A DNA stretch of 64,000 bases from Acidovorax sp. DW039 (GTDB taxonomy: Bacteria > Pseudomonadota > Gammaproteobacteria > Burkholderiales > Burkholderiaceae_C): assembly GCF_037101375.1 (NCBI RefSeq), contig NZ_AP029019.1, forward strand, positions 1,550,001-1,614,000, read 5' to 3'. Shown one piece after another: positions 26,781-34,262 of the stretch. The notes beneath the pieces were generated by a model that saw only the letters and a program-made list of their open reading frames with translations, did no database searches and had not been told where the DNA came from. The stretch's first letter is position 1. Each line of letters opens with the position of its first letter. A program made the translations under genes and the position numbers.

Positions 26781-26787
26781 GATAATC
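26781..26787. promoter_or_regulatory. Symmetric -10 element shared by the divergent yceH-like and purN genes
   Basis: GATAATC reads as a -10 hexamer on both strands: GATAAT toward purN (9 bp before its ATG) and GATTAT toward the yceH-like gene (7 bp before its ATG). There is no room for ribosome binding sites, so both transcripts would be leaderless or nearly so. No good -35 is visible on either side. Confidence 0.55.
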
Positions 26788-26795
26788 GCGGGCAA

Positions 26796-27380
26796 ATGAA
26801 GAACATTGTGATTTTGATCTCTGGCGGGGGCTCCAACATGGCGGCCATCGTCAAAACCGCACAGCAGGAACAGTGGGAGCGGCGCTATGGCGTGCGCATC
26901 GCTGCCGTGGTCAGCAACAAGGCCGATGCCGGTGGGCTCGTGTTTGCGCAGGAGCAGGGCATTGCCACTGCCGTGCTGGACCACAAGGCTTACCCCAGCC
27001 GCGAGGCCTTTGACGCTGCCCTGGCGGCCCAGCTGGATGAGTTTGCGCCCGTGCTCGTCGTGCTGGCGGGCTTTATGCGCATCCTTACGCCGGGTTTCGT
27101 GGCGCACTACGCGGGTCGCCTCATCAACATCCATCCCTCATTGCTACCGGCCTTTACCGGGCTGCACACGCACCAGCGCGCCATTGATGCAGGTTGCAAA
27201 TTTGCGGGTGTCACCGTGCACCAGGTGACGGCCGAGCTGGATGTGGGGCCCATCCTGGACCAGGCTGTCGTGCCTGTGCTGCCCGGAGATACCGCCGAAA
27301 CCCTGGCGGCGCGGGTGCTGACGCAAGAGCACATCATTTACCCCCGCGCGGTGCGCGCCCTGGTGCAGCAACTGGGCTGA
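26796..27380 (+). CDS. purN: Phosphoribosylglycinamide formyltransferase 1
   Basis: PurN transfers a formyl group from 10-formyl-THF to GAR in purine biosynthesis. The 194-residue protein has the nucleotide-binding start [17 protein letters not shown], the catalytic segment [20 protein letters not shown] with Asn and His, and the catalytic Asp in [11 protein letters not shown]. It starts 21 bp from the divergent yceH-like gene and has no Shine-Dalgarno sequence. The convergent membrane-protein gene ends 16 bp beyond its stop. Confidence 0.96.
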   Translation: MKNIVILISGGGSNMAAIVKTAQQEQWERRYGVRIAAVVSNKADAGGLVFAQEQGIATAVLDHKAYPSREAFDAALAAQLDEFAPVLVVLAGFMRILTPGFVAHYAGRLINIHPSLLPAFTGLHTHQRAIDAGCKFAGVTVHQVTAELDVGPILDQAVVPVLPGDTAETLAARVLTQEHIIYPRAVRALVQQLG

Positions 27381-27395
27381 GCTGCCCACGCCACG

Positions 27396-27950
27396 TTACA
27401 GCGTGGAAATCACTTCGGCTGCGCTGTCGTGCAGCACGGCCTTGACGCGCGCCGTCTGCTCTGGCGTGGTGGGGTGCGCCACCACCGCCCAATGGTTGTG
27501 CCGCAGGGCCGAGCGCACGCGGGTGATAAGGCGGATATGGTCTGGCCGCATCGACAAAAAGCCGCCCGCCAGAAGCCCGAATGTGATGCTGAAGCCCACC
27601 AGCGCGATGAACGCCAGCAGCGGGCTGCTGGCCACCATGGGATGTCCTGCCCGGTAAAACCACGTGTACAACGCCAGACCGGCCACAGCGCCTGCCATGC
27701 CCCCCACCAGGTGGGTCTGGAACACCGTGCGGGCAATGCCCTGGGTTTCGGGTTCCAGTGCGTGCGAAAAGATTTCGCGGTGGGGGGCGTGTGCATCGCT
27801 GGGGCCCAGCAGCCGCACCTGTGCGGAACGCAGGCCGCCAAGGCCTGCGACTTGCGCCAGTGCCTTTTCTGCCTGGCTCTGGTGGGCATACAGCCCTACC
27901 ACTTTGGTGAGAGATCGTTCTCCAAACAGCCCCTGGAGTAGATAGCCCAT
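27396..27950 (-). CDS. Conserved membrane protein of unknown function
   Basis: The 184-residue protein has a soluble N-terminal part (VVGLYAHQSQAEKALAQV, like the first strand-helix of general-stress GSP17M-type domains), then two hydrophobic segments near residues 85-105 (GGMAGAVAGLALYTWFY) and 112-135, and a soluble C-terminal part (HNHWAVVAHPTTPEQTARV). The layout resembles proteins in which a glycine-rich hairpin splits a ferredoxin-like fold. I do not recognise a function. The ATG at 27950 follows a GGAGG site. Confidence 0.75.
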   Translation of the reverse strand: MGYLLQGLFGERSLTKVVGLYAHQSQAEKALAQVAGLGGLRSAQVRLLGPSDAHAPHREIFSHALEPETQGIARTVFQTHLVGGMAGAVAGLALYTWFYRAGHPMVASSPLLAFIALVGFSITFGLLAGGFLSMRPDHIRLITRVRSALRHNHWAVVAHPTTPEQTARVKAVLHDSAAEVISTL

Positions 27951-28504
27951 AGATACCTCCTGACATGGGTGGGTTGGGCGCCGGGGCCTGAGATGCGTGA
28001 TGGGCAAGGCAAGGGAGCATGCCCATGCTGCGCTTTTCATCTCCACTTTCACCTCCACTCAGCCTTGCTACCCGGTTGGTGCAGAAGGGTGGCGTGTGCG
28101 GCTGTGCATGAGGCTACTGCAGGCTGCCGGCAGGATGGAGGTCAGCGTATTCGCCAGCGAGGGAGCTGGCTGTAGGACGCGCGGGAGGCAAGGGGTAGTC
28201 CGGTGGCGAACAATCAGTTCAGCCTTGAACTGGTCAGGCTGTGGTGCTGTTCAGGCGCTCTGGGCAACACTATCGGAAATGCTTTTGCTACCAAATAGAT
28301 AGCTTGTAGCGCTCTGTCCAAGAGCGCCACAAGCGTTTTTAATGAACTGGAGTGGATGCACAGAGGCTCTGGCCTGCGTGGCTCGTCAACTGACGGGCGA
28401 ATCGCACCACGCAGCCAGAAACCTGTGAAATCGGGCCTTGCCCCGCTGACCGGCAGGTCTGGCCGGTCGGGTGGGGCGAAAGTCCGGGGAAGACTCGGTC
28501 CCTG
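27951..28504. other. 554-bp intergenic region between the membrane-protein and EF-hand genes
   Basis: No coding frame with convincing composition was found. The region holds palindromic repeat copy 3 (28287-28340). A bulged hairpin at 28440-28477 (GCCCC..GACCGG paired with CCGGTC..GGGGC) lies about 28 bp past the EF-hand stop on the minus strand and could mark its transcript end. The first 300 bases show nothing I can name. Confidence 0.5.
28287..28340 (+). repeat. Short palindromic repeat, copy 3 (intergenic), terminator-like
   Basis: The unit starts GCTACCAAATAGATAGCTTG. Arms at 28302-28315 and 28321-28334 pair over 14 bp with one mismatch around a 5-nt loop and are followed by TTTTT. It would terminate plus-strand transcription, though no annotated plus gene lies upstream. 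Confidence 0.75.
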
Positions 28505-29545
28505 TCAGGCCACGGCGCTCAGGGTGCTGGCGCGGCTTGATGCGCTCCAGTCGTTGGCGGCACGGGCGTACTGCTGGCGCGCAAAGTCGGCCAGCCGGGC
28601 CAGGTCAGTGCTCTGGCTTCCGTCCTTGTTGCTGCTTGAGGACTGGCCCGAAGCGTTGCTGGCCGATGGCTTTAACTGGCTGGTCAGCTGGTCGATGAAC
28701 GACTGGCTTTCTGCAGAGCTGATGCTCTGGTCGCCGTCGGTGTCGATGGCATTGAAGAGCGCCGTGATGGCGTCCTGCCCCGAGGTGGACGAGCTGCCCG
28801 CCAGTCGTTCGGCGATCGACACGACGCCATCTTCGTTGGTATCCAGCGGATCGTAGGTGGTGCTCTCGCTGGAGGCCTGGGCCCCACCTGCGCCACGCGG
28901 GCCACCCGCTCCACCGGGGCCGCCAGGGCCACCGGGTGGCGGCATACCGCCTGCCTGCGGGCCATCGCCGGATGGACGGCCTGCATCGAACTCTGCCTGG
29001 CTCAGGCTTCCGTCGCCATCGGCGTCCAGCGCAGCAAACGCGTCATCGCTGCTCACCCCGGTCTTGCTGGCCGTGCCGCCCGACATGGCCTCCAGCAGGG
29101 CCTGCAGTTCGGTCTTGCTGACCGAGCCATCGCCATCGCTGTCCACCTTGCCGAACAGATCATCTCCAGCCTGGCCCTTTGCACTGCTTGCGCTGGTTGC
29201 GTTGCTTGCACTGCTGCTGGCATCTGCACTGCGCGCCTGGGCGAAGTCCATGGTGGAGCGCGCTGGCATCAGGCTCTCCATGGTCTTGCCCAGCTCATCG
29301 GCATTGAGGTTGCCGTCACCGTTGGCATCGAACTGGGTGAGCAGATCGGACGCACTGGTGTCGCCTGTCACGCCCGTCTTCTTGGCCACCTTGTCCAGCA
29401 AGCCTTGCAGCTCTGTGCTGTCTACGCCGCCGCTTCCGTCGGCATCTATCTTTGACAGCAGTCGCTCCGGCGAGGGCCCAGGGCGGCTCGCCCGCTGGAC
29501 ACTGGCACTGGACCAGGCACTGCTGACGCTACTGATGGTCGTCAT
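28505..29545 (-). CDS. Protein with six EF-hand calcium-binding loops
   Basis: The 346-residue protein is Ser/Ala/Gly-rich. Six EF-hand loops are readable: DADGSGGVDSTE, DANGDGNLNADE, DSDGDGSVSKTE, DADGDGSLSQAE, DTNEDGVVSIAE and DTDGDQSISSAE. They fall in three pairs separated by low-complexity linkers, one of them Pro/Gly-rich (PPPGGPGGPGGAGG). There is no typical Sec signal peptide. The start at 29545 has an AAGGAA site; a much longer upstream extension is not coding. Similar proteins in plant-associated bacteria (XopAW-like) bind calcium. It is divergent from the response regulator gene at 29931 and may be its target. Confidence 0.87.
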   Translation of the reverse strand: MTTISSVSSAWSSASVQRASRPGPSPERLLSKIDADGSGGVDSTELQGLLDKVAKKTGVTGDTSASDLLTQFDANGDGNLNADELGKTMESLMPARSTMDFAQARSADASSSASNATSASSAKGQAGDDLFGKVDSDGDGSVSKTELQALLEAMSGGTASKTGVSSDDAFAALDADGDGSLSQAEFDAGRPSGDGPQAGGMPPPGGPGGPGGAGGPRGAGGAQASSESTTYDPLDTNEDGVVSIAERLAGSSSTSGQDAITALFNAIDTDGDQSISSAESQSFIDQLTSQLKPSASNASGQSSSSNKDGSQSTDLARLADFARQQYARAANDWSASSRASTLSAVA

Positions 29546-29930
29546 CGTCGTTCCTTTCGTTCCATGGGTGGAGGCAGCGCTGAGCCTGGAGGGCGCACGT
29601 GCCTTCACATGACCGGAGGCCGTGTGCGGGGCGGGCGCAAGCCTGGCGCAGCGCTGCCTTGCGGGTCTTGTGCAGCAACTGCGCAACGGCTTGCCACCCA
29701 AGGCCCTCGGGGCTGTCCAGCCCGTCCGCGCTGGGTGGCGCGGGTGGGTTGTGCAGCCTGCAGCCCATTGTTGGTGGCGTGTGTCAATGGCGTTTGTCCG
29801 GTTTGTACCAAGGTCGATACAAAGCCCGTTTTCATGGGCGGAATTGGGGGGTAAAAGCCCCCCAGATCTGGCCAAGTGGGCCGATGGGGCTTGCCTACAC
29901 TTGCCCGGTTACAACCCCCTGCCTGCGCCC
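29546..29930. other. 385-bp divergent control region between the EF-hand gene and a two-component operon
   Basis: No gene is seen. The region holds two GTTTGT direct repeats nine bases apart (29792-29797, 29801-29806), the inverted repeat TTTGTA/TACAAA (29802-29807, 29818-29823) and a strong hairpin GGGGGG/CCCCCC (29846-29851, 29858-29863) about 70 bp before the regulator ATG. The direct repeats have the spacing expected of OmpR-type half-sites, so autoregulation is plausible. Confidence 0.4.
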
Positions 29931-30659
29931 ATGCACACCATTCTGGTGGTGGACGACGATGTCGAAATCACCACCCTGTTGACCGATTACCTGGCCCGCT
30001 TTGGCTACCACACACTGGCCGCGGGGGATGCGACCGCGATGCGCGCCATGCTGTCGTCGCATGCAGTAGATCTGGTGGTGCTGGACGTGATGTTGCCCGG
30101 CACCGATGGCATCACGCTGGCGCGTGAGCTGCGCCAGCATTCCCGGCTGCCCATCATCATGCTCACCGCCCGGGCCGACCCTTACGACCGCGTGCTGGGG
30201 CTGGAGATGGGGGCCGACGACTACATGGCCAAACCCTTTGAGCCGCGTGAACTGGTGGCCCGCATCCAGACCGTGATGCGCCGCCTTGCCGCCGATGGCA
30301 CCCCGGCCTCTACAGGGCCGGACGAAGTGGTGCGTTTTGACGGCTGGGAGCTGCATTGCGTGGAGCGCCATCTGCTGTCTCCGCAGGGCGTGGTGGTGCC
30401 CTTGTCCAACGCAGAGTTCCGACTGCTGTGTACCTTCTTGCGCATGCCCCGGCGCATTTTCAGCCGCGATCAGCTCATGGAGCAGGCCCGGGGCCGTGCC
30501 ATGGATGCGTTTGAGCGCAGCATCGATCTGCTTGTCTCACGCCTGCGCACCAAGCTGGCCGACGACCCGCGTTCTCCGTCGATGATCCGCACCGTGCGCG
30601 GCGCGGGCTACCTGTTCCATGTGCAGTCCCTGCAAGGGCAGGTGGGATGGCTGCGCTGA
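29931..30659 (+). CDS. OmpR-type response regulator
   Basis: The 242-residue regulator has a receiver domain starting MHTILVVDDDVEITTLL, the phospho-acceptor in VVLDVMLPGTDG, the conserved T in MLTARAD and K in MAKPFEP, then a winged helix domain (VPLSNAEFRLLCTFLRMP to TVRGAGYLF). The ATG at 29931 directly precedes the first strand; upstream sequence in this frame is not regulator-like. It overlaps the histidine kinase gene by 13 bp. Confidence 0.93.
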   Translation: MHTILVVDDDVEITTLLTDYLARFGYHTLAAGDATAMRAMLSSHAVDLVVLDVMLPGTDGITLARELRQHSRLPIIMLTARADPYDRVLGLEMGADDYMAKPFEPRELVARIQTVMRRLAADGTPASTGPDEVVRFDGWELHCVERHLLSPQGVVVPLSNAEFRLLCTFLRMPRRIFSRDQLMEQARGRAMDAFERSIDLLVSRLRTKLADDPRSPSMIRTVRGAGYLFHVQSLQGQVGWLR

Positions 30660-31897
30660 GCCTGCAGCCGCTGCGGTCTGCCTTTCGGGCGCTGGCCCGG
30701 TGGCTGGTGCCTTCCACGCTGTTTGGTCGGCTGGCGTTGTTGCTGCTGGTGGCCGTGTTCGCCAGCCATGTGCTGGCCTTGTCGCTGATGTGGGAGTTGC
30801 GTCCACCACCGCCGCCTGGTGCGCCGGGCGCGGGGGCATGGCAGGGGCCTGCTCCCCCTTCGTCAGCCCCGTCCGATGTGATCGATGTGAAGGCCCCTCC
30901 GCCCAGCCCCGCAGAGGCCGCAGGCGTGGGGCACCCCGCCCCCGCTGCACGGCTGCAGCCCCCTCGTCCGCCGGGCCCGCCCAGCATCGCGCAGGTGATG
31001 GATGCGCCCCCGCGCCTGAAGCTGGGCCTGTTGCTGGACATTGGCGTGCGGCTGGCCGTGCTGCTGGCGGTGGCCTGGTGGGCGGCACGCTGGCTGGCGC
31101 AACCCATGCACCGCCTGGCCAGCGCAGCGCAAGAGTTGGGGCGCAACCTGGACCGCCCGACCTTGCCTGAGGACGGCCCTGCAGAGTGCCGTGACGCCAG
31201 CCGTGTGTTCAACCAGATGCAGGCGCGGCTGCGCCAGCAGCTGGCTGATCGCGACGGGTTTGTGGCCGCGGTGTCGCACGACCTGCGCACCCCGCTGACC
31301 CGCCTGCGCCTGCGCGCAGAAGCACTGCCCCACCCGCAGGACCAGGAGCGTTTTGGCCGCGACATTGCCGAGATGGACGCCATGATCACCGCCACGCTGG
31401 ACTACCTGCGCGGGGTGGCGCAGGCGGAACCCTGGGTTCGCCTGGATGTGGCGGCGCTGGCCCACAGCCTGGCCGATGATCAGATGGACATGGGGCACGC
31501 CGTGACGGTGCAAGGGCAGGCGCAACCGCTGGCCGTGCAGGCCGGGGCCCTGCGCCGGTGTCTCGACAATCTGGTCGGCAATGCGGTGCGTTATGGGGGC
31601 AGCGCCGAAGTCACGTTGCAAGACGAGCCCGCTGGCCTGGTGATTGCCGTGCGCGACCACGGTCCCGGTCTGCCCGAGGCGGAGCTGGCGCGGGTGATGG
31701 CCCCGTTCTACCGCGTGGAGGCTTCCCGCAACCGCGGCAGTGGCGGCGTGGGCCTGGGCCTGACCATTGCGCAGGACATCGTGCGCCGCCACGGTGGCGA
31801 GCTGCGCCTGTCCAACGCGCCCGGCGGTGGCTTGCTGGCGCGGGTGTGGCTCCCGCGGGCGGGCTTGCCACCAGAGATGTCTGAACAGGCTCTTTGA
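30647..31897 (+). CDS. Sensor histidine kinase with a proline-rich periplasmic linker
   Basis: The 416-residue kinase has TM1 near residues 26-46, a short periplasmic segment of about 75 residues that is very rich in proline and alanine (RPPPPPGAPGAGAWQG), TM2 near 124-146, a HAMP linker, a HisKA domain with AAVSHDLRTPLTRL (about 205-218) and an HATPase domain with DNLVGNAVRYG, RDHGPGLPEAEL and GGVGLGLTIAQDI. The periplasmic part is too small for a PAS/Cache sensor, so it may sense envelope or metal cues through a simple loop. It is co-translated with the response regulator upstream. Confidence 0.92.
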   Translation: MAALSLQPLRSAFRALARWLVPSTLFGRLALLLLVAVFASHVLALSLMWELRPPPPPGAPGAGAWQGPAPPSSAPSDVIDVKAPPPSPAEAAGVGHPAPAARLQPPRPPGPPSIAQVMDAPPRLKLGLLLDIGVRLAVLLAVAWWAARWLAQPMHRLASAAQELGRNLDRPTLPEDGPAECRDASRVFNQMQARLRQQLADRDGFVAAVSHDLRTPLTRLRLRAEALPHPQDQERFGRDIAEMDAMITATLDYLRGVAQAEPWVRLDVAALAHSLADDQMDMGHAVTVQGQAQPLAVQAGALRRCLDNLVGNAVRYGGSAEVTLQDEPAGLVIAVRDHGPGLPEAELARVMAPFYRVEASRNRGSGGVGLGLTIAQDIVRRHGGELRLSNAPGGGLLARVWLPRAGLPPEMSEQAL

Positions 31898-31900
31898 GTC

Positions 31901-31955
31901 AAAATGGGCTGTAGCGCTCATCCATCAAGCGCGGGCAGCTCCTGAATCCATAGCG
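31901..31955 (-). repeat. Short palindromic repeat, copy 4 (intergenic, 3 bp after the kinase stop)
   Basis: In reverse orientation the unit reads GCGCTATGGATTCAGGAGCTGC, then CCGCGCTTGATGGATGAGCGC and TACAGCCC. It begins three bases after the histidine kinase stop codon. Confidence 0.7.
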
Positions 31956-31973
31956 CCTGCTGCTCAGCAAATC

Positions 31974-32225
31974 TCAGGCAGGCTTGTCTGCGCTATTGCA
32001 CGGGGCGAATCGCGGCTGCCACACGCCGTCGATACAGACCTGCTCGGCAAACATGGCAGCGGGCCGCACCCACAGGCCGTGTTCGCCATACAGTGCGCGG
32101 TACACCGTCATGGGCTCCAGAGTTTCGCTGTGCCGGGCGGTGTCCAGCACCTCATACAGCATGCCCTTGTAATGCCGATACAGGCCGGGTGGGGTGGGGG
32201 TGAAAGAGGGGAGTTCTTCGTTCAT
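31974..32225 (-). CDS. DUF1653 family small protein
   Basis: The 83-residue protein has the DUF1653 pattern: GLYRHYKGMLYEVLDTARHS, then LEPMTVYRALYGEHGLWVRP and a C-terminal GVWQPRF. Family members are small cytoplasmic proteins of unknown function. The ATG at 32225 (MNEELPSF) is preferred over upstream ATGs because the family starts near this point. Confidence 0.87.
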   Translation of the reverse strand: MNEELPSFTPTPPGLYRHYKGMLYEVLDTARHSETLEPMTVYRALYGEHGLWVRPAAMFAEQVCIDGVWQPRFAPCNSADKPA

Positions 32226-32305
32226 CGTTACCATGGTGGGTTGCATTGCCAAGGGGGCCAACGATCGATGGACCCCATAAAAAAGTGACAGGGAGGAAGC
32301 CAGCC

Positions 32306-34159
32306 GTGGAATGGGCAGATTTTGTGCACCTGGTGCGCACCAGTGAGCAGGACAGCGCCGAGAACAGCCGCGCCTATCGGCGCAGCGTCGCCTTTTTTGC
32401 CGCCCTGGGATACGCCTGGGTGGTGGGCTGCTTTGTGCTGGCCATCGCCCTGATGGGCTGGGTAGTGTCTCAGATGATGCATGGCCGCGTGCGGTTCATG
32501 CTGTTGTGGTTGCTGGTGGCCGCAGGCAGTCTGCTGTGGGTCAGCCTGCGGGCGTTGTGGATGCGCATGGCCCCGCCCGAAGGTGAGGAGATCACGGCCG
32601 AGGAAGCGCCCGAGCTGTTCGAGGCGCTCAACCGCATTCGCCGCAAGATCAAAGGCCCGGCCATTGACCATGTGCTGCTCAACGGCGATTTCAACGCAGC
32701 CATCCAGCAGATTCCGCGCTATGGCTTGTTCGGCGGTGGCGTCAATTACCTGGTGATCGGGCTACCGCTGCTCATGGCGCTGGACCGCAGCCGCTTCCTG
32801 TCTGTGCTGGCCCATGAGTACGGGCATTTGCGCGGAGACCATGGCCGCTTTGGCGCATGGATTTACCGCACCCGCTGGTCGTGGATGCAGCTCAACAAGA
32901 GCCTGGGCGACAACGGCGGCGTGGCCGGGGCCGCTACCGAAGCCTTCCTGCGCTGGTACTTTCCGCGCTTTGCGGCCAAGACCTTTGCGCTGGCCCGGCA
33001 GGATGAATACGAGGCCGACAACGTGGCGGGCCGCCTGTCGGGGCGCGAGGTGATGGCTGCTGCGCTGATCGAAGTTGAAATCCGCGGCCGCTGGCTGGAG
33101 GCGGAATTCTGGCGCGACCATTGGTGCGCTGCGGCCTCCAACCCATTACCCGTGGGCCCCTACCGCGGCATGCGCCGCCTGCTGGCCGATGCGCCGGATG
33201 CTGCCTTTGCCAACGACGCACTGCGCCAGGCCCTCAAGCGCCTGAGCAACCTGGACGACACCCACCCCGGCCTGCGTGACCGGCTGGAGGCGCTGGACGC
33301 CGCCCCCACCTTGCCGGAATGGTCGCGTGGCAGCGCACTGGCCTTGCTGGGCAAGGAGCCCAAGCGCTGGATTGCGCACTTTGACCGCCAGTGGTGCACT
33401 GCGAATGCCACCGAGTGGAAGCTGCACCACGCCTGGCTGCAGCGCGTGCGTGCGCGGGCCGACGTGCTGCAGGCTGGGGTGCCGCAGGCCAGTGCGGCAG
33501 AGCTGGTGGAGCTGGCACGCCTGCGCAAGCACCTGGACCCCCGGGCCGATGTGCGCCCGCTGTACGAACTGGCGCTGGAGCGCAGCGCAGAACACCCAGG
33601 TGCTTTGCGTGGCTTGGTGACCTGCCTGCCGGAGGGAGACCGAGCCGCCAAGCTGGCCTGCCTGCACCGCCTGTGGGACGCGGGCAGCAACGACCGCTGG
33701 TGGGCTGCCCGCACCGCGCTGGCCGAGCTGGAGACGCCGCGCATCGGCTACGACCATGATGCTGCGGCCTTCAAGCAGTGGCGCAAGCGGCTGGAGCGTG
33801 CGCAAGAATCCGAAGAGCGTGCGTGGGAGGAGTTGACGAATTCCGCCTATTTCAACCACATCGCCCGCCACGATCTCAGCGAGTTTGAACTGGGTGAACT
33901 CCAGGCCGAGCTGGCCCGTTGCACGCCCATCACAGGCGCCTGGCTGGTGCGCAAGAACCTGCGCGAGCATCCTCAGCGGCGTGCCTATTTGCTGTTTGTG
34001 GATGTGCCCCGCCTGGACGATGAGGACCGGTACGAGCTGTGCCGCTGGCTGGAACGCTCACTCAACCTGCCCGGGCCTGTGCTGGTGTTGTGGGCGGGTG
34101 AGGACCCGACGATCAAGGAAATCCGGCGCTACGCCTTTGATCCTGTTTTTTCGCGCTGA
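32306..34159 (+). CDS. M48-type membrane metallopeptidase-like protein with helical repeats
   Basis: The 617-residue protein has two hydrophobic segments near residues 30-55 and 65-85, then an M48 peptidase domain with the zinc motif LAHEYGHLRGDH (about 188-199). The third zinc ligand may be the glutamate in ARQDEYEADN. The C-terminal half is soluble and helical, with no clear domain I can name. The start is GTG at 32306 after GGGAGGAAG; an earlier ATG at 32246 lacks a good site. It is related to HtpX/YcaL-type peptidases of the cell envelope, but the long C-terminal extension is unusual for M48. Confidence 0.83.
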   Translation: MEWADFVHLVRTSEQDSAENSRAYRRSVAFFAALGYAWVVGCFVLAIALMGWVVSQMMHGRVRFMLLWLLVAAGSLLWVSLRALWMRMAPPEGEEITAEEAPELFEALNRIRRKIKGPAIDHVLLNGDFNAAIQQIPRYGLFGGGVNYLVIGLPLLMALDRSRFLSVLAHEYGHLRGDHGRFGAWIYRTRWSWMQLNKSLGDNGGVAGAATEAFLRWYFPRFAAKTFALARQDEYEADNVAGRLSGREVMAAALIEVEIRGRWLEAEFWRDHWCAAASNPLPVGPYRGMRRLLADAPDAAFANDALRQALKRLSNLDDTHPGLRDRLEALDAAPTLPEWSRGSALALLGKEPKRWIAHFDRQWCTANATEWKLHHAWLQRVRARADVLQAGVPQASAAELVELARLRKHLDPRADVRPLYELALERSAEHPGALRGLVTCLPEGDRAAKLACLHRLWDAGSNDRWWAARTALAELETPRIGYDHDAAAFKQWRKRLERAQESEERAWEELTNSAYFNHIARHDLSEFELGELQAELARCTPITGAWLVRKNLREHPQRRAYLLFVDVPRLDDEDRYELCRWLERSLNLPGPVLVLWAGEDPTIKEIRRYAFDPVFSR

Positions 34160-34191
34160 ATTCTCGCGCTGAAGGCTCTACGGGGTGCGCT

Positions 34192-34224
34192 GCAGGGCCT
34201 GCCAGCAGTTGTGGCAGGCCCTGC
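34192..34224 (+). other. 13-bp perfect hairpin between the M48 peptidase and rRNA methyltransferase genes
   Basis: GCAGGGCCTGCCA (34192-34204) and its exact complement (34212-34224) flank a 7-nt loop. No U-tract follows. It sits 27 bp before the putative -10 of the next gene, so it may end upstream transcription rho-dependently or bind a regulator. Confidence 0.5.
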
Positions 34225-34250
34225 GCGAAGCCCTTGGCCCTGCACAGTGG

Positions 34251-34256
34251 GACAAT
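34251..34256 (+). promoter_or_regulatory. Candidate -10 placing the rRNA methyltransferase start at the transcript 5' end
   Basis: GACAAT ends six bases before the ATG at 34263, with no Shine-Dalgarno in between. If used as a -10, the mRNA would be leaderless. No convincing -35 is seen. Confidence 0.35.
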
Positions 34257-34262
34257 CGGGGA

